A DNA stretch of 64,000 nt, taken from positions 1,984,001-2,048,000 of the forward strand of contig NZ_AP025292.1 in assembly GCF_036492425.1 (NCBI RefSeq), written 5' to 3'. The notes under the pieces were generated by a model. It was not told the DNA's origin. It was given only the letters and a program-made list of their open reading frames with translations, and ran no database searches. The position numbers and the translations under genes were made by a program. Origin of the DNA: Persicobacter psychrovividus. GTDB lineage: Bacteria; Bacteroidota; Bacteroidia; Cytophagales; Cyclobacteriaceae. Shown piece by piece: positions 29,101-34,646 of this stretch (its first letter is position 1; each line of letters opens with the position of its first letter).

Positions 29101-29834
29101 CCTCCTACGGTTACATTACCACCAGTAACACCATTGGTCTCTCCATATACATATTGTACCCAACGCCCGTGTGTGTTGGGGTTCAAATCTTCCTGCGGGT
29201 TCGTTGTACAGTTCCACACGGTTAAATCTGCCAAAAAATGAGCATTGGTATTACCCGCACACATATCGTAATCTCCACCTGCTGGAGAATTAAACAAACC
29301 TGAGCCCCCATTTCGAGCATCCTCTTCAGCGATCGAATTTAAAAGAGCATTATCCTCTGTGTCCCAAACGGTTACACGGTTACCTTCGGCTGAAATTAAA
29401 CATACTGTTCCATTTACGACAAGGGTTACTTTTGGAAGATAAGTACAGCTCTGTTGCGCCGCATCAATATTATTGCCTGATGGAGCAGCACTACCATTGT
29501 CATAATCGTAGGTATGTTTCCGATCCACAATACCATAATAGGCGGTATTAAATGAAATATTGGTAAGATCGATCCGTTCTATTGTACCATCATCCCAATT
29601 GATTTCGATTTTGCAATTGGCGGCCTCAGCAGCTGACAAACGCCAACCAAAAGTCCAGTTTACCTCCGCCGAACCGGAACAATTATCGATTGGATTTTCA
29701 AAGTTATTAAAAATCGACGGTGCCCCTGCGGGTGAACCGATCGTGTTACAATCTTGCGCATACACGGGATTATAGGTACTTAAAAATACCAACGCAAAAA
29801 GAAGGGACAGAAAAACAGGTAAAGTCTTTCCCAT
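17196..29834 (-). CDS. Giant secreted PKD/Ig-repeat protein with type B T9SS sorting domain
   Basis: A protein of about 4,212 residues. I start at the ATG at 29834 because it opens a signal peptide (MGKTLPVFLSLLFALVFL, ending PVYAQ); the frame runs 25 codons further up. The first ~350 residues are a cysteine-containing domain with an Asp-rich WDDGTIERI. Then come tandem Ig/PKD-like modules of about 90-110 residues, each with spaced cysteines. One homogeneous block lies near residues 2430-2950. Canonical PKD modules (YTWSFGDGS, YRWDMGDN, YTWDFGDGT, YRWEFGDGN, IDWGDGT) occupy about 3250-4065. The last ~107 residues (TPNAFQPSQDGPN, YTRWGQLIFQ, GWNGYYF, PAGVYIFKLSA) are a type B sorting domain. 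It should cross the outer membrane through the T9SS and stay on the surface or be released. A SprB-like adhesin role is plausible but not shown. There are no transmembrane segments. Confidence 0.92.
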   Translation of the reverse strand: MGKTLPVFLSLLFALVFLSTYNPVYAQDCNTIGSPAGAPSIFNNFENPIDNCSGSAEVNWTFGWRLSAAEAANCKIEINWDDGTIERIDLTNISFNTAYYGIVDRKHTYDYDNGSAAPSGNNIDAAQQSCTYLPKVTLVVNGTVCLISAEGNRVTVWDTEDNALLNSIAEEDARNGGSGLFNSPAGGDYDMCAGNTNAHFLADLTVWNCTTNPQEDLNPNTHGRWVQYVYGETNGVTGGNVTVGGVPMTGVYYGPVTWIANSTDPGGETLPIRFPANAGANECFSVRLRSWNVCNPYGAAGSEVPVGSFNENDFAWQEDPVDLWTRTICTVEAPNPPLAADLKICVGGDPTLRANGQAGAVIRWYEEDPTLSAVALTPVRTGANFDPANPDRTLSDPFNPNPGSVKTYTYWVTQAYDAGAGEDCESLPREVILTIYPEVKNNTINDDQELCYTNQTGNRIDPALITGSTPTGGDGSYVYQWQQRYNGGAWSDIGGANDVNYDPPVLDNTTDNAVTYSFRRIVSSGDCDNGGTPGNECVNNLCESISAEVDIIVHPRMRSNNIRFDHNDQSVIELCANTSPGDLKGAEIKGGRGNITYTWTRSKDGAAPVVVSNNRNYNNSPDLTPGVYEFVRIAKDECDAVLTSNTITAHVRPVVPTPAAYIEIQSTNVGQTAKICFEEPFTFVVSGAKRSFTVNGEERLIEYRPYDLASGNYGKTWTVPASEGANISFVYGAEDRDRKFSIRARFVEDDDFASKCEEESAELNIIVNPEVLIDAGADQLLCNGETITLDGTASGGTENLEYRWTGPKGFAQTGNPVNVPNGQYPDLNIDNVYQLTITDKGFNHSMGGASCQMVEDITVKVYENPSASVDVAAQTICPGFPVEMVSTINKGDNGNLTFEWSWDREGDFPISDYLFTTNGGNGQGATTMETPFFIPDGNLNGSFIFTLTVTETHADGHFCTVATVSEEIIIDPDAPKGTILTFADQSGVSIPAGLLNGDGTAFDNSCATDEFYYVGTEAYWKNDIPGSNYDEVHFSVINKVTSAVLVAEHQLAGNTFNNNNSQSSSYKFDQEGEFVVRMRLRNSNNSGECSEAIVNKTIHVLPLPDIEVLSFSPICQGITIDFEENTAWGNLSPIHYSWEIKNKANNTVVAVVPGNNAGADNEASYQYNNFGVFEVRVIVEATSPNGISCHYSKVVGEQVVDESPIVSSDLVTGDFIDACGAFELDLKQMATDINLTYTGQKEILWSLKSANGKYKLDDDGNESPVVSSKHFENFYVPSVNDEDKDIILEFHAKNLDNQPACQVATIEIPVHVYPTPAVNPIVDERFCYDAQVLLNAERTDVNANTDDFDWVLLSDDTNKFGTIAGNQYTPNTAFTDSVHAHLRVFPTNVVAVCDVDVQANFGETVEVQHNAKIEIAGLVSDVNICSNVNEQFRAEVSGGNNSYTYDWFLNNITESNPSEIYNFQKEVIFADARETYDLKFFVKDNFISTVGDECYAEFNIDITALALPQIKADDNLDVCYGDDIIVGSEVNLPADGRALAEVRWSEFTGGNFVQKATGLVIDKNHADYAAIYPDTPPYPTSREKTLFAQVEDEYGCVSPLRSDIATITQKVKVNAVPEMPLLSGEESFCMDSGLKPNFVYAFNNGVYSPDYSYEYSISPDDPAKVIYSEITIAKAFFVEYQDAGVFDLELQIKQNYSSGLVCASPVAQKQIVVNPEPIEHNIISDKDKFCQWEQIPFKISPYITDDYVYEWVASFDYIIENGATGDEKLLTFSNTGLIDILVNVKTIQKDGSGNILVDGSGNPITGCTVLVKRQVEVTPSPVFETTLAESKICSDTQIDLLVSSSEGYDYSYAFSATNVTGGSSGTHDNETNFLITDELSHTEVTVEEGFYDIIATEITGDAYKCQTEKQVRVEVVPSISTPTIAIAPVDICDGARDVTIEADITEGSAYYWQFSMDDGATFESILDFDDGNGNSWATYFANIDKPTLEIRNAVYEVLNDVQFRLEIQGCKGIETSNIVTLNIKPRTEIIKDPQNQEICEDVSVQLFIEIEPYDPSNPPRIQWQRYDSSQRAWVDLPEGSDFSGTNTLTLTIETPFVVYENNNANFRAMIQGECDDDWKRSENAVLTINKKPSLRVPLVSQTVCNAYGEKAEFFADALNTFLPTYQWEVSTDGGLTWTDIDVTNPDYEGADEEVLLVKNVSNKDGFRYSVVIGSASNTCNSTARPEPGEEATLTVLPLPEAFEQTYEVCSDDAGGEISTINLTAYDEDVKGTNDAAIIVKWFLDDTYQTEVSNKFAHPVRDQDQVYPLVVNGQACENGTKVTFDLITRPGIAADMITQYQVCAGTQLLISPTAETGQGAEVFQWELVRNANIDGLPVADSGTGDFDFVLANSTTFDQGLEIIFTAANSIDGSASCVSKPVAVTATVYPTPVVELENNRADICDEGTTAVLVKTPITPANNSYFTFTKDGVPQVDENGDVIELTNYSSIAQVLENTTQAPINFEFEVTPWRVGCSTPGLSASTTVKVNPTPIAQLTVDKTEICSGDDVVVNMTSDTELLPDFKMVYTYTSESENGFGTILGSGVQNSFAVADQYSFSGELGNKTSEPQKMVYTVTPSVQGCDNNKVLSVSKEVIVRPVPVISLKNEVEILCNNGTTDIMVSSPNVTNAYLPTSKVSLKGTAVASSADVTGFTSNIDIEFIGGEVHINDVLVNASNEVQTVTYNLAPYFDDCSGEAKATVVEVYPTMQVAVDNQQPIICSESRTAFELSSTTNVAGLKISYRAECPDPNVLGYSNFERFGQPGDIVAEQLTNLTSSPQTVTYFFKTMTENGSCQGETIEKKVVVWPSLIFDVTAVTDRICNEEEGTFKMNTAVTALAGYQVKFDYQKVDNSNVSGASSGTQAVDGAGELIVTDQLVNSSTTVQEQVYRIALLITKDGAELCRSEEKEVAIFVRPTLYVTALDDMEVCPDNLVIVPPFSGAETYTWTNTDTSIGLGENGQRNIPAFTSINETALDVIAQITVIGSNQGCYTAPMSFNIKVKPTPEKPEISGQLVYCQEEPLAALEATGTDIKWYSSSYLGASSLIGAGNTFTPDAEDVDTQYAGTYTIYATQTVNGCESEAVEVTFTVNPKPLLAFNLLPTSDCTPLQVKLVNASQGHDPAKDHWVYQIAGDPSTQAPLVWDEEGQFVFQNKSGALISYEVIYTATTDLNCSREEVATIEVNPELEFEFNIIGPDNHPEPSCSGTEYTFRRQNLGNTDKIDGLVYTWSFGDGSSVVTDDLEVKHIYENPSYANIRNYRVSLTVSAPFCQSVQEQEIKIYPQILSNIELLDNVGCAPLNVKFLNNSRGYAPELGVYQKRIQGTDDWIDFEVADDQAIFDNITQAVEIWEVRYFAKNEFGCPDISQSKLITVTPRPVSQFVNDALLCEGAPANFDASTSIGDIESYRWDMGDNTLNQYGETLEYTYKEAGYYTITLETTNSFGCTDLSTSEIQLQISPTVSIAAGGPKAFCEGLDVNLTSEVAEAVTYQWLKDEEEIAGETADQITVNTSGIYSLKVTQVAGVGCSRISDSLKIRVYPLPEVELVRNKEGKILCPGEEVLFTADADLNIQTFLFHVSGEEFTANQDRNSFVYSRINDQDEVYAEAITFTGGCVGVSPVLIQQVDMLNPNFEVVGEAVSCSPFVSRFKIEAFNPALVYTWDFGDGTIEVLDTEEVTHTYTNSSPFLQSRHAIKLTVSNPVTECSASSSQDIRVNPTPVVDFNLTSTEGCAPFRASAENESKLVNKTEGDTYTWTVKNVLTDEVVFTSNLENPFLELQNNTTEDIMFEVLLVANDAFGCTDRSSQLITVYPQVVSSFYVDAKDNTQLWPDNEFNIVNTTYNGEVPEHWTYRWVVAGQEAHVGPQIGAVKFDKPGVYNITLMVATEHCNAEVTQLVNLQSTNPIVDFIADPKVGCAPVDVNFTNTSRNVDEFTKYRWEFGDGNFSEDESPKHQYENPGTYYVSLQATNSITDGAYFKRDTIVVYPSPTVNFRVDRERVFLPDADIQIVNFTTGSNNIYDIDWGDGTSGEDVPSDVKHSYSKAGDFFITLSATNEFGCVGSATIKQPVEIREGGKVETPNAFQPSQDGPNSGNISETSSKDRNYSVFAPYAPNVVEEGYKLEVYTRWGQLIFQTEKKGIGWNGYYFNSGDALPAGVYIFKLSARTVDGNRVSKVGDVTLLK

Positions 29835-29984
29835 AGTATATAGGTCAATGTTGATTACAAAATAATTAAACAGGCTACTGTATATAGCCTTAATACTCAG
29901 AGCGGGCAAAATAATAACCCTTCAAAAAAGTTGGGCTGATGCAAGACTTCCTGTTTCTTTCAACAAAAGAAATAATGCAATCCC

Positions 29985-30004
29985 AAAAAAAGGCTTTAGC
30001 CCTT
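29985..30004 (-). terminator. Possible terminator downstream of the symporter gene
   Basis: On the reverse strand AAGGGC-TAAA-GCCTTT forms a 6-bp stem with one G-U pair and is followed by a run of seven T. It is 250 bases after the symporter stop codon, which is far, so it may serve another transcript. Confidence 0.4.
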
Positions 30005-30010
30005 AACAAC

Positions 30011-30096
30011 ATTAAAAATTAATAAGGTAACAATCAATACTATTAAAAATTAAATGTCCTGAGCCATCAAATCATTGATATTGTATTAATTTTTAA
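30011..30096. repeat. Three copies of an AT-rich 11-12 base motif
   Basis: ATTAAAAATTAA occurs at 30011-30022 and 30042-30053, 31 bases apart (about three helical turns). The inverted form TTAATTTTTAA follows at 30086-30096. They lie 180-260 bases upstream of the giant gene's ATG. In AT-rich DNA this could arise by chance. Confidence 0.45.
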
Positions 30097-30254
30097 CAAA
30101 ATATCACCAATGAATATTGACTTGAAAAGTGTGAAATTTTGGGGAAGCCAATTGCCTTACGAATTGATAAAAAAATGGACGAAGTATGGTTTAGCCCTCA
30201 ATTAAGCGCTTTAGCTAAAATTAAAGTAGCGTTTCCTGTTTACGACAAGAACTT

Positions 30255-31703
30255 TTACGCCACTTCTTCCCGTTCCTTTGCACTCTCCCAACACTCAACG
30301 CCTTCTGTTATGCCAACCTCGTCAGCAACAAATACAGGTGACTTCCCGGTCTTTTTTTGCATTTTGTAATCGGCTAAAGCTTTGAATGCTATTGGGGATA
30401 AACGAATAATTGCATAAATATTGACAATCGCCATCAGGGCCATGAACAAATCAGCCAAAGCCCAAACCGTTTCGGCATTCACCATTGCTCCGAAAACCAA
30501 CATTCCCAAAACCATCAGGCGATACAACAGGCTCAGTTTCTTGTCTCCTCGGTGCATAAAACTGATATTCGATTCCCCATAAAAATAATTGCCCACAATA
30601 GAGCTGTAAGCAAAAAGCAAGATACAAAGCGCGATAAAACTGCCCCCCCAATCACCTACTTGGGATTGCAGGGCATTTTGAGTCAGTTTTATGCCATCGT
30701 GCGTTCCGATGGTATCCACACCTGAAACCAAAATCAAAACTGCCGTCGCGGAACAGATCAGGATGGTATCGGTAAATACACCCAACGTTTGGATTAGCCC
30801 CTGCTTCACAGGGTGACTTACCGAGGCCGTTGCCGCTGCATTAGGTGCTGAACCCATACCTGCTTCGTTGGAAAACAGTCCCCTTTTAATTCCCTGCATC
30901 AAGGCCGCTCCTAATGCACCAGAAGCCAAGGGACGCAAGCCGAGCGCTGAATCAAATATCAAAGAAAAAACCGCTGGAATAGCTTTATAGTTAATCGCCA
31001 ACACATAAAAAACCACCATCAGGTAGGCAATGGCCATTACAGGAACAATCATTTCTGAAACGACTGCGATACGCTTCACCCCACCCATAATCACCGGCGC
31101 GGCTACCAGGACCAATAAAATTGCCATATAAGAGGTTTCGATACCGAAAGCGCCATGAAAAGCGGCAGCGATTGTATTGGCTTGAACAGCATTAAAAATG
31201 AAGCCAAAACAAATGGTGATCAATACTGAAAAAACCACTCCCAGCGAACGGTTCTTCAGGGCCTTTTCAATATAGTAAGCCGGCCCTCCACGGTACCCGT
31301 CATCCGTTCGTTCTTTATAGATCTGCGCCAGGGTGCTTTCTACAAAAGCGGAGGCTGAACCGATCAGCGCAATAAGCCACATCCAGAAAACAGCACCGGG
31401 TCCACCTGTACCAACGGCAATTGCAACACCTGCCAGGTTCCCTGTACCCACCCTTGAGGCGGTACTCATACAAAAGGCCTGAAAAGAGGAGACGCTGTTT
31501 TTTCCACCTTCGGAACGGCCGTCAGCCAGCAACCGAACCATCTCCCCGAAAAGCGTAAACTGCACAAATTTGGAACGGACCGTAAAATACAATCCGGCTG
31601 CAATGAGTAACACGATTAAGACATAAGACCAAAGAAAATCATTGGACGCATTGATAAAAGCTACTGAATAATCGCTAAAAGTACTCATTAAGGATGTTAG
31701 CAT
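30255..31703 (-). CDS. Alanine/glycine:cation symporter (AGCS family)
   Basis: Inner-membrane transporter of 482 residues with about eleven hydrophobic segments. It imports alanine or glycine with sodium or protons. The AGCS signature is clear: SSFQAFCMSTASRVGTGNLAGVA near residues 72-94 (broken here as SSFQAFCMSTAS and RVGTGNLAGVA), then GGPGAVFWMW, FRGGPAYY-like GYRGGPAYYIEKAL, and GMGSAPNAAATA near 285. The ATG at 31703 and an internal ATG at 31688 are both usable; the first is kept. The C-terminal ~35 residues are charged and cytoplasmic. It is a single gene with a -7-like element at 31740-31747. The choice between alanine and glycine cannot be made from the sequence. Confidence 0.92.
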   Translation of the reverse strand: MLTSLMSTFSDYSVAFINASNDFLWSYVLIVLLIAAGLYFTVRSKFVQFTLFGEMVRLLADGRSEGGKNSVSSFQAFCMSTASRVGTGNLAGVAIAVGTGGPGAVFWMWLIALIGSASAFVESTLAQIYKERTDDGYRGGPAYYIEKALKNRSLGVVFSVLITICFGFIFNAVQANTIAAAFHGAFGIETSYMAILLVLVAAPVIMGGVKRIAVVSEMIVPVMAIAYLMVVFYVLAINYKAIPAVFSLIFDSALGLRPLASGALGAALMQGIKRGLFSNEAGMGSAPNAAATASVSHPVKQGLIQTLGVFTDTILICSATAVLILVSGVDTIGTHDGIKLTQNALQSQVGDWGGSFIALCILLFAYSSIVGNYFYGESNISFMHRGDKKLSLLYRLMVLGMLVFGAMVNAETVWALADLFMALMAIVNIYAIIRLSPIAFKALADYKMQKKTGKSPVFVADEVGITEGVECWESAKEREEVA

Positions 31704-32123
31704 AATTGATAAAAAAGGTAATGGATTTTAATGAAGCCACAAAAATACGTTTTATTATTAAAAAGGCGCCTATAATGGTGAATTATCAGCATATAAAATA
31801 CGCCCACCTTTAATAGCGTATTCAAAATTTGCCTGCCCTCCTGCAAATTCAATGAACACAAATTGATTTTCACCTATTTTTCAACAGCAGCAATATCTCA
31901 AACACCAAATAATCCCTCCCTACTGCCCCAATACACCAAATTTCCATGATGAATCCCCAATTTTAAACCCGCTCTAATCTGGCCTGTCTGTCGTTAATTT
32001 CCTGCGCCGCCATCGCCCATTCAACGCCTGTATCCTCCCTTCGCAGGCCAATAAAACCTTTCAGAAGATAGTTAATTCCATTTTGGATTTATCCGCTTAT
32101 ATTTAAATAAAAAAACAGCCTTT
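31704..32123. other. Divergent intergenic region between the symporter and M28 peptidase genes
   Basis: About 420 bases with no plausible gene or RNA. The left part carries the symporter promoter element. Near 32094-32101 there is TATATTTA, a near-match to TAnnTTTG, for the peptidase. The middle is pyrimidine-rich and I see no structure in it. Confidence 0.55.
31740..31747 (-). promoter_or_regulatory. Putative -7 element for the symporter gene
   Basis: On the reverse strand it reads TATTTTTG, an exact TAnnTTTG match, 37 bases before the ATG at 31703. No clear -33 element is seen. Confidence 0.45.
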
Positions 32124-33596
32124 ATGAAAAAAATTTGTTTTGCAATAGCACTGCTATTTTGTGGTATGACCAGCCATGCACAAAAGAAAAGTGCCATTGA
32201 TGCGCAAGTAACGCCCAACATCCTAAAAGGGCAGATGAATTTCTTTGCCGCTGATGAGTTGCAAGGTCGCGACTTGGGATCTGTGGGTATTGATATCGCT
32301 GCAAGGTACCTATCAACCACCATGCAAAGTTTTGGTGTATCCCCTTATAAGGAAGGAAAAGACGGCTATTTTCAACCCGTGGAATTGCAGGAATTCAAGG
32401 TACCGAAAGTGCAGTTTGCAGTAGAAGGATTAATGGGCACTTCTGCCATTACCATGAATCAGAAAAATCTGAACTTTGACGGTGACGCCCTGTTTTTGGG
32501 CTATGCCACACCCGATGAATTCAAAGAGTCCCTCGTCAAAGGCAAAATCATTTTAACCTTTTCAGGTACAAAAACTGACCAAAGTATTGGAGCCGCAATG
32601 AAGCAATACCAAATACTGGAAGCCGCTGCAAAAAAAGCCGGCGCCAAAGCTCTGGTACAGATTTTCAGGGGGGCAGTGACTGACTGGCATAAGCTTGACC
32701 ATTATTTCAACAGCCCAAAAATGGTCGTTAAAGGACAGGTGCCGAGGGTAAGAAATGATTTCACCTCGATTTTCGTGCATGAAAACGACCAGCCTTTTCA
32801 CGGCATCCTGGGGCAGTATTACAAAGTACAGCTGAAGGTGGATGCTTCTGGGCTACACATGGTTCAGGATGTTCCAGCAAAAAATATCATTGGGATTGTG
32901 GAAGGAACAGACAGCAAGCTGAAGAATGAATATGTTATTTATACGGCCCACTATGATCACCTTGGTCTGGGAGAAAAAAATGCAGAGGGCGATTCCATTT
33001 ACAATGGCGCAAGAGATAATGGTGCCGGCGTACTTTCCGTGCTGAATGCGGCTGCTTATCTGGCCAAACACCCCACCAAAAGATCGGCAATGTTCCTCTT
33101 TCTGACAGGCGAAGAGAAAGGCTTGCTCGGAAGTCAGTATTATGTTGAAAACCCAGTGATTCCACTAAAGCAATGTGTCTATGTGATGAATAATGACAAT
33201 GGCGCCTGCAACGATAAAAGCATTATTACGATTGTAGGGCTGAACCGCACCACGGCAACGCCTCACTTCCTGAAGGCAGGAAAAACCTATGGACTCAAAC
33301 CTATGGGTGACCCTACCAAAGAGGGCCTTTTCAGAAGATCTGACAATATTTCCTTTGCTGAAAAGGGGATTCCTGCCCCAACACTCAGCTTAGGCTTTAC
33401 AGGTTTTGATGAAACGGTGATGCATTATTACCATCAGACCGACGATAATCCCGCAACCATTGACTATGATTACCTGACTAAATTTGTGCGAACTTATATT
33501 TACGCTGGCGCACTGATAGGCAACGACAAAAAAACACCTGAATGGACCGTTGGCGACCCGTATTTTAAAGCGGGGCAAAAATTGTATCAACCATAA
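32124..33596 (+). CDS. M28 family zinc aminopeptidase, exported
   Basis: Exported metallopeptidase of 490 residues. The signal peptide ends TSHAQ. A PA (protease-associated) domain is inserted in the N-terminal half (KGKIILTFSG near 135-145, then KAGAKALVQI). Zinc ligands of the M28 fold are visible: His276 in AHYDHLG, Asp298 in NGARDNGAG, and the Glu330/Glu331 pair in TGEEKGLLG. A later Asp in NNDNGA and His in MHYYHQTDD complete the site. It probably trims amino acids from peptides in the periplasm or outside the cell, like the DPP IV of this window. It is a single gene. The MITE-like element begins 20 bases after its stop codon. Confidence 0.93.
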   Translation: MKKICFAIALLFCGMTSHAQKKSAIDAQVTPNILKGQMNFFAADELQGRDLGSVGIDIAARYLSTTMQSFGVSPYKEGKDGYFQPVELQEFKVPKVQFAVEGLMGTSAITMNQKNLNFDGDALFLGYATPDEFKESLVKGKIILTFSGTKTDQSIGAAMKQYQILEAAAKKAGAKALVQIFRGAVTDWHKLDHYFNSPKMVVKGQVPRVRNDFTSIFVHENDQPFHGILGQYYKVQLKVDASGLHMVQDVPAKNIIGIVEGTDSKLKNEYVIYTAHYDHLGLGEKNAEGDSIYNGARDNGAGVLSVLNAAAYLAKHPTKRSAMFLFLTGEEKGLLGSQYYVENPVIPLKQCVYVMNNDNGACNDKSIITIVGLNRTTATPHFLKAGKTYGLKPMGDPTKEGLFRRSDNISFAEKGIPAPTLSLGFTGFDETVMHYYHQTDDNPATIDYDYLTKFVRTYIYAGALIGNDKKTPEWTVGDPYFKAGQKLYQP

Positions 33597-33616
33597 AGGC
33601 TGACAATGCAAAATAA

Positions 33617-33840
33617 AAAAGGGGCTGTCGCATGACGCTTTTCATAAATCAAGACACCAGATCATCTTTATTCACGCTTCAATTTCCTCCGCACAAACTC
33701 CATATCTATTTTAAAAACCCTCTTTGGGAAAATGTCCCATTAGGACAATTTAAAACAGCTTCGGCTTATGGCTCAGCGAAAAACGACGGAATAAAACTGG
33801 TGACTAATTACGAAAAACGAATAATGCAACAGCCCCTTTT
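33617..33840. mobile_element. MITE-like inverted-repeat element without a transposase
   Basis: A 224-bp segment fills the gap between two convergent genes. Its ends are inverted repeats: AAAAGGGGCTGTCGCAT at 33617-33633 and, on the opposite strand, AAAAGGGGCTGTTGCAT at 33840-33824 (16 of 17 identical). Similarity continues more weakly inward to 33658 and 33799, both ending in CACC (28 of 42 overall without gaps). There is no transposase and no convincing gene inside; the 73-codon frame at 33632-33853 spans the whole element. No target-site duplication is obvious. The ends resemble those of some IS6- and IS5-type elements from memory. A structured RNA or unusual terminator is the alternative. 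Confidence 0.5.
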
Positions 33841-33858
33841 ACCTATACTCTGAATATC

Positions 33859-34404
33859 TTAATCCAAAGCCTCCACAATCAAATTGTGGTTGGTATAAAT
33901 ACAAATATCTGCAGCAATGTGCAACGACTCCTCTACCATCTCTTTGGCCGTGAGGTTTGGCGCGTGTTTTTTCAAAGCCAATGCCGCCGACTGCGCATAC
34001 ATTGACCCTGAGCCAATCGTTGCCACACCATTATCTGGCTCCAGCACATCACCCGTTCCGCTGATCACTAAAACCTCTTCTTTATTGGCGACAATCATCA
34101 TGGCTTCGAGGCGGCGCAAATAGCGATCCATTCGCCAGTCTTTGGCCAGCTCAATCGCTGCACGTTTCATATTGCCTTTAAAAGCCCCAAGTTTTTCATC
34201 AAAGCGCTCCATAAGCGTGAAAGCGTCGGCAGTAGAACCTGCAAAGCCCAGAACAATCTTGCCATCCTGTAATTTACGGATCTTGCGAACGTTGCTCTTG
34301 GCCACCGTATTACCCATCGTCGCCTGACCATCGGCACCGATCGCTACCTGACCATTATGCACAACGGCACATACCGTTGTTGATTTTATTTTTGGTAAAC
34401 TCAT
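33859..34404 (-). CDS. hslV: ATP-dependent protease peptidase subunit HslV
   Basis: Peptidase subunit (181 residues) of the HslUV (ClpYQ) heat-shock protease, a two-ring dodecamer with an N-terminal threonine nucleophile. Eight residues (MSLPKIKS) precede Thr9-Thr10, so a short propeptide must be removed to expose the catalytic Thr9. The core [24 protein letters not shown] and [12 protein letters not shown] is fully conserved. The unfoldase gene hslU is not next to it here, unlike in many bacteria, so HslU must be coded elsewhere. Two hairpin or palindromic stretches (34428-34477) precede the start and no TAnnTTTG element is evident, which may reflect heat-shock control. Confidence 0.95.
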   Translation of the reverse strand: MSLPKIKSTTVCAVVHNGQVAIGADGQATMGNTVAKSNVRKIRKLQDGKIVLGFAGSTADAFTLMERFDEKLGAFKGNMKRAAIELAKDWRMDRYLRRLEAMMIVANKEEVLVISGTGDVLEPDNGVATIGSGSMYAQSAALALKKHAPNLTAKEMVEESLHIAADICIYTNHNLIVEALD

Positions 34405-34427
34405 GTTTTTCTTTTTTTATTTAACCA

Positions 34428-34477
34428 AAGCCATAGCATTGGCTTAACAGACATCACCTATTGCAATAGGTTGATGT
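34428..34477. promoter_or_regulatory. Two palindromic stretches upstream of hslV
   Basis: AAGCCA-TAGCAT-TGGCTT lies at 34428-34445. A 27-base near-perfect palindrome lies at 34451-34477: core CCTATTGCAATAGG flanked by ACATCA and TTGATGT, with one extra base. They are 24-73 bases before the hslV ATG. There is no T-run after them in the direction of transcription, so they are not terminators. An operator, or a structured 5' leader, would fit. Confidence 0.45.
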
Positions 34478-34646
34478 GTTGGTTTAATGAATTCTTTCAG
34501 CAACTAAAAAAACCGCATATTTTCGCTCCCCAAAAGACCGCTTCATGCCACAATTTTCAAGTCAAAAACTGTGGAAATATGTATCATCCGTGGATCGAAA
34601 AACAGGGTTGAGCACCGCAGACGGTGCCCCCACAATTATCGGTTGT

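Larger units (their letters stand above)
29835..30254. other. Intergenic region between the symporter gene and the giant gene
   Basis: About 420 AT-rich bases without a convincing gene. It holds a possible terminator for the symporter (29985-30004), three copies of an 11-12 base AT motif (30011-30096), and the upstream region of the giant gene. There TTATTTTG occurs twice on the reverse strand (29858-29865 and 29907-29914), one base off the TAnnTTTG consensus each time. Confidence 0.6.

Noticed and set aside
30139-30369. A 76-codon forward frame overlapping the end of the symporter gene
   Set aside because: Its second half is the antisense of the symporter C terminus; no family features and no promoter.
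33632-33853. A 73-codon forward frame inside the MITE-like element
   Set aside because: It starts inside one inverted repeat and ends past the other, has no recognisable protein pattern and no good start context.
34612-34627. Hairpin GCACCG-CAGA-CGGTGC after tex as a terminator
   Set aside because: On the reverse strand there is no T-run directly after the stem; termination here is uncertain.
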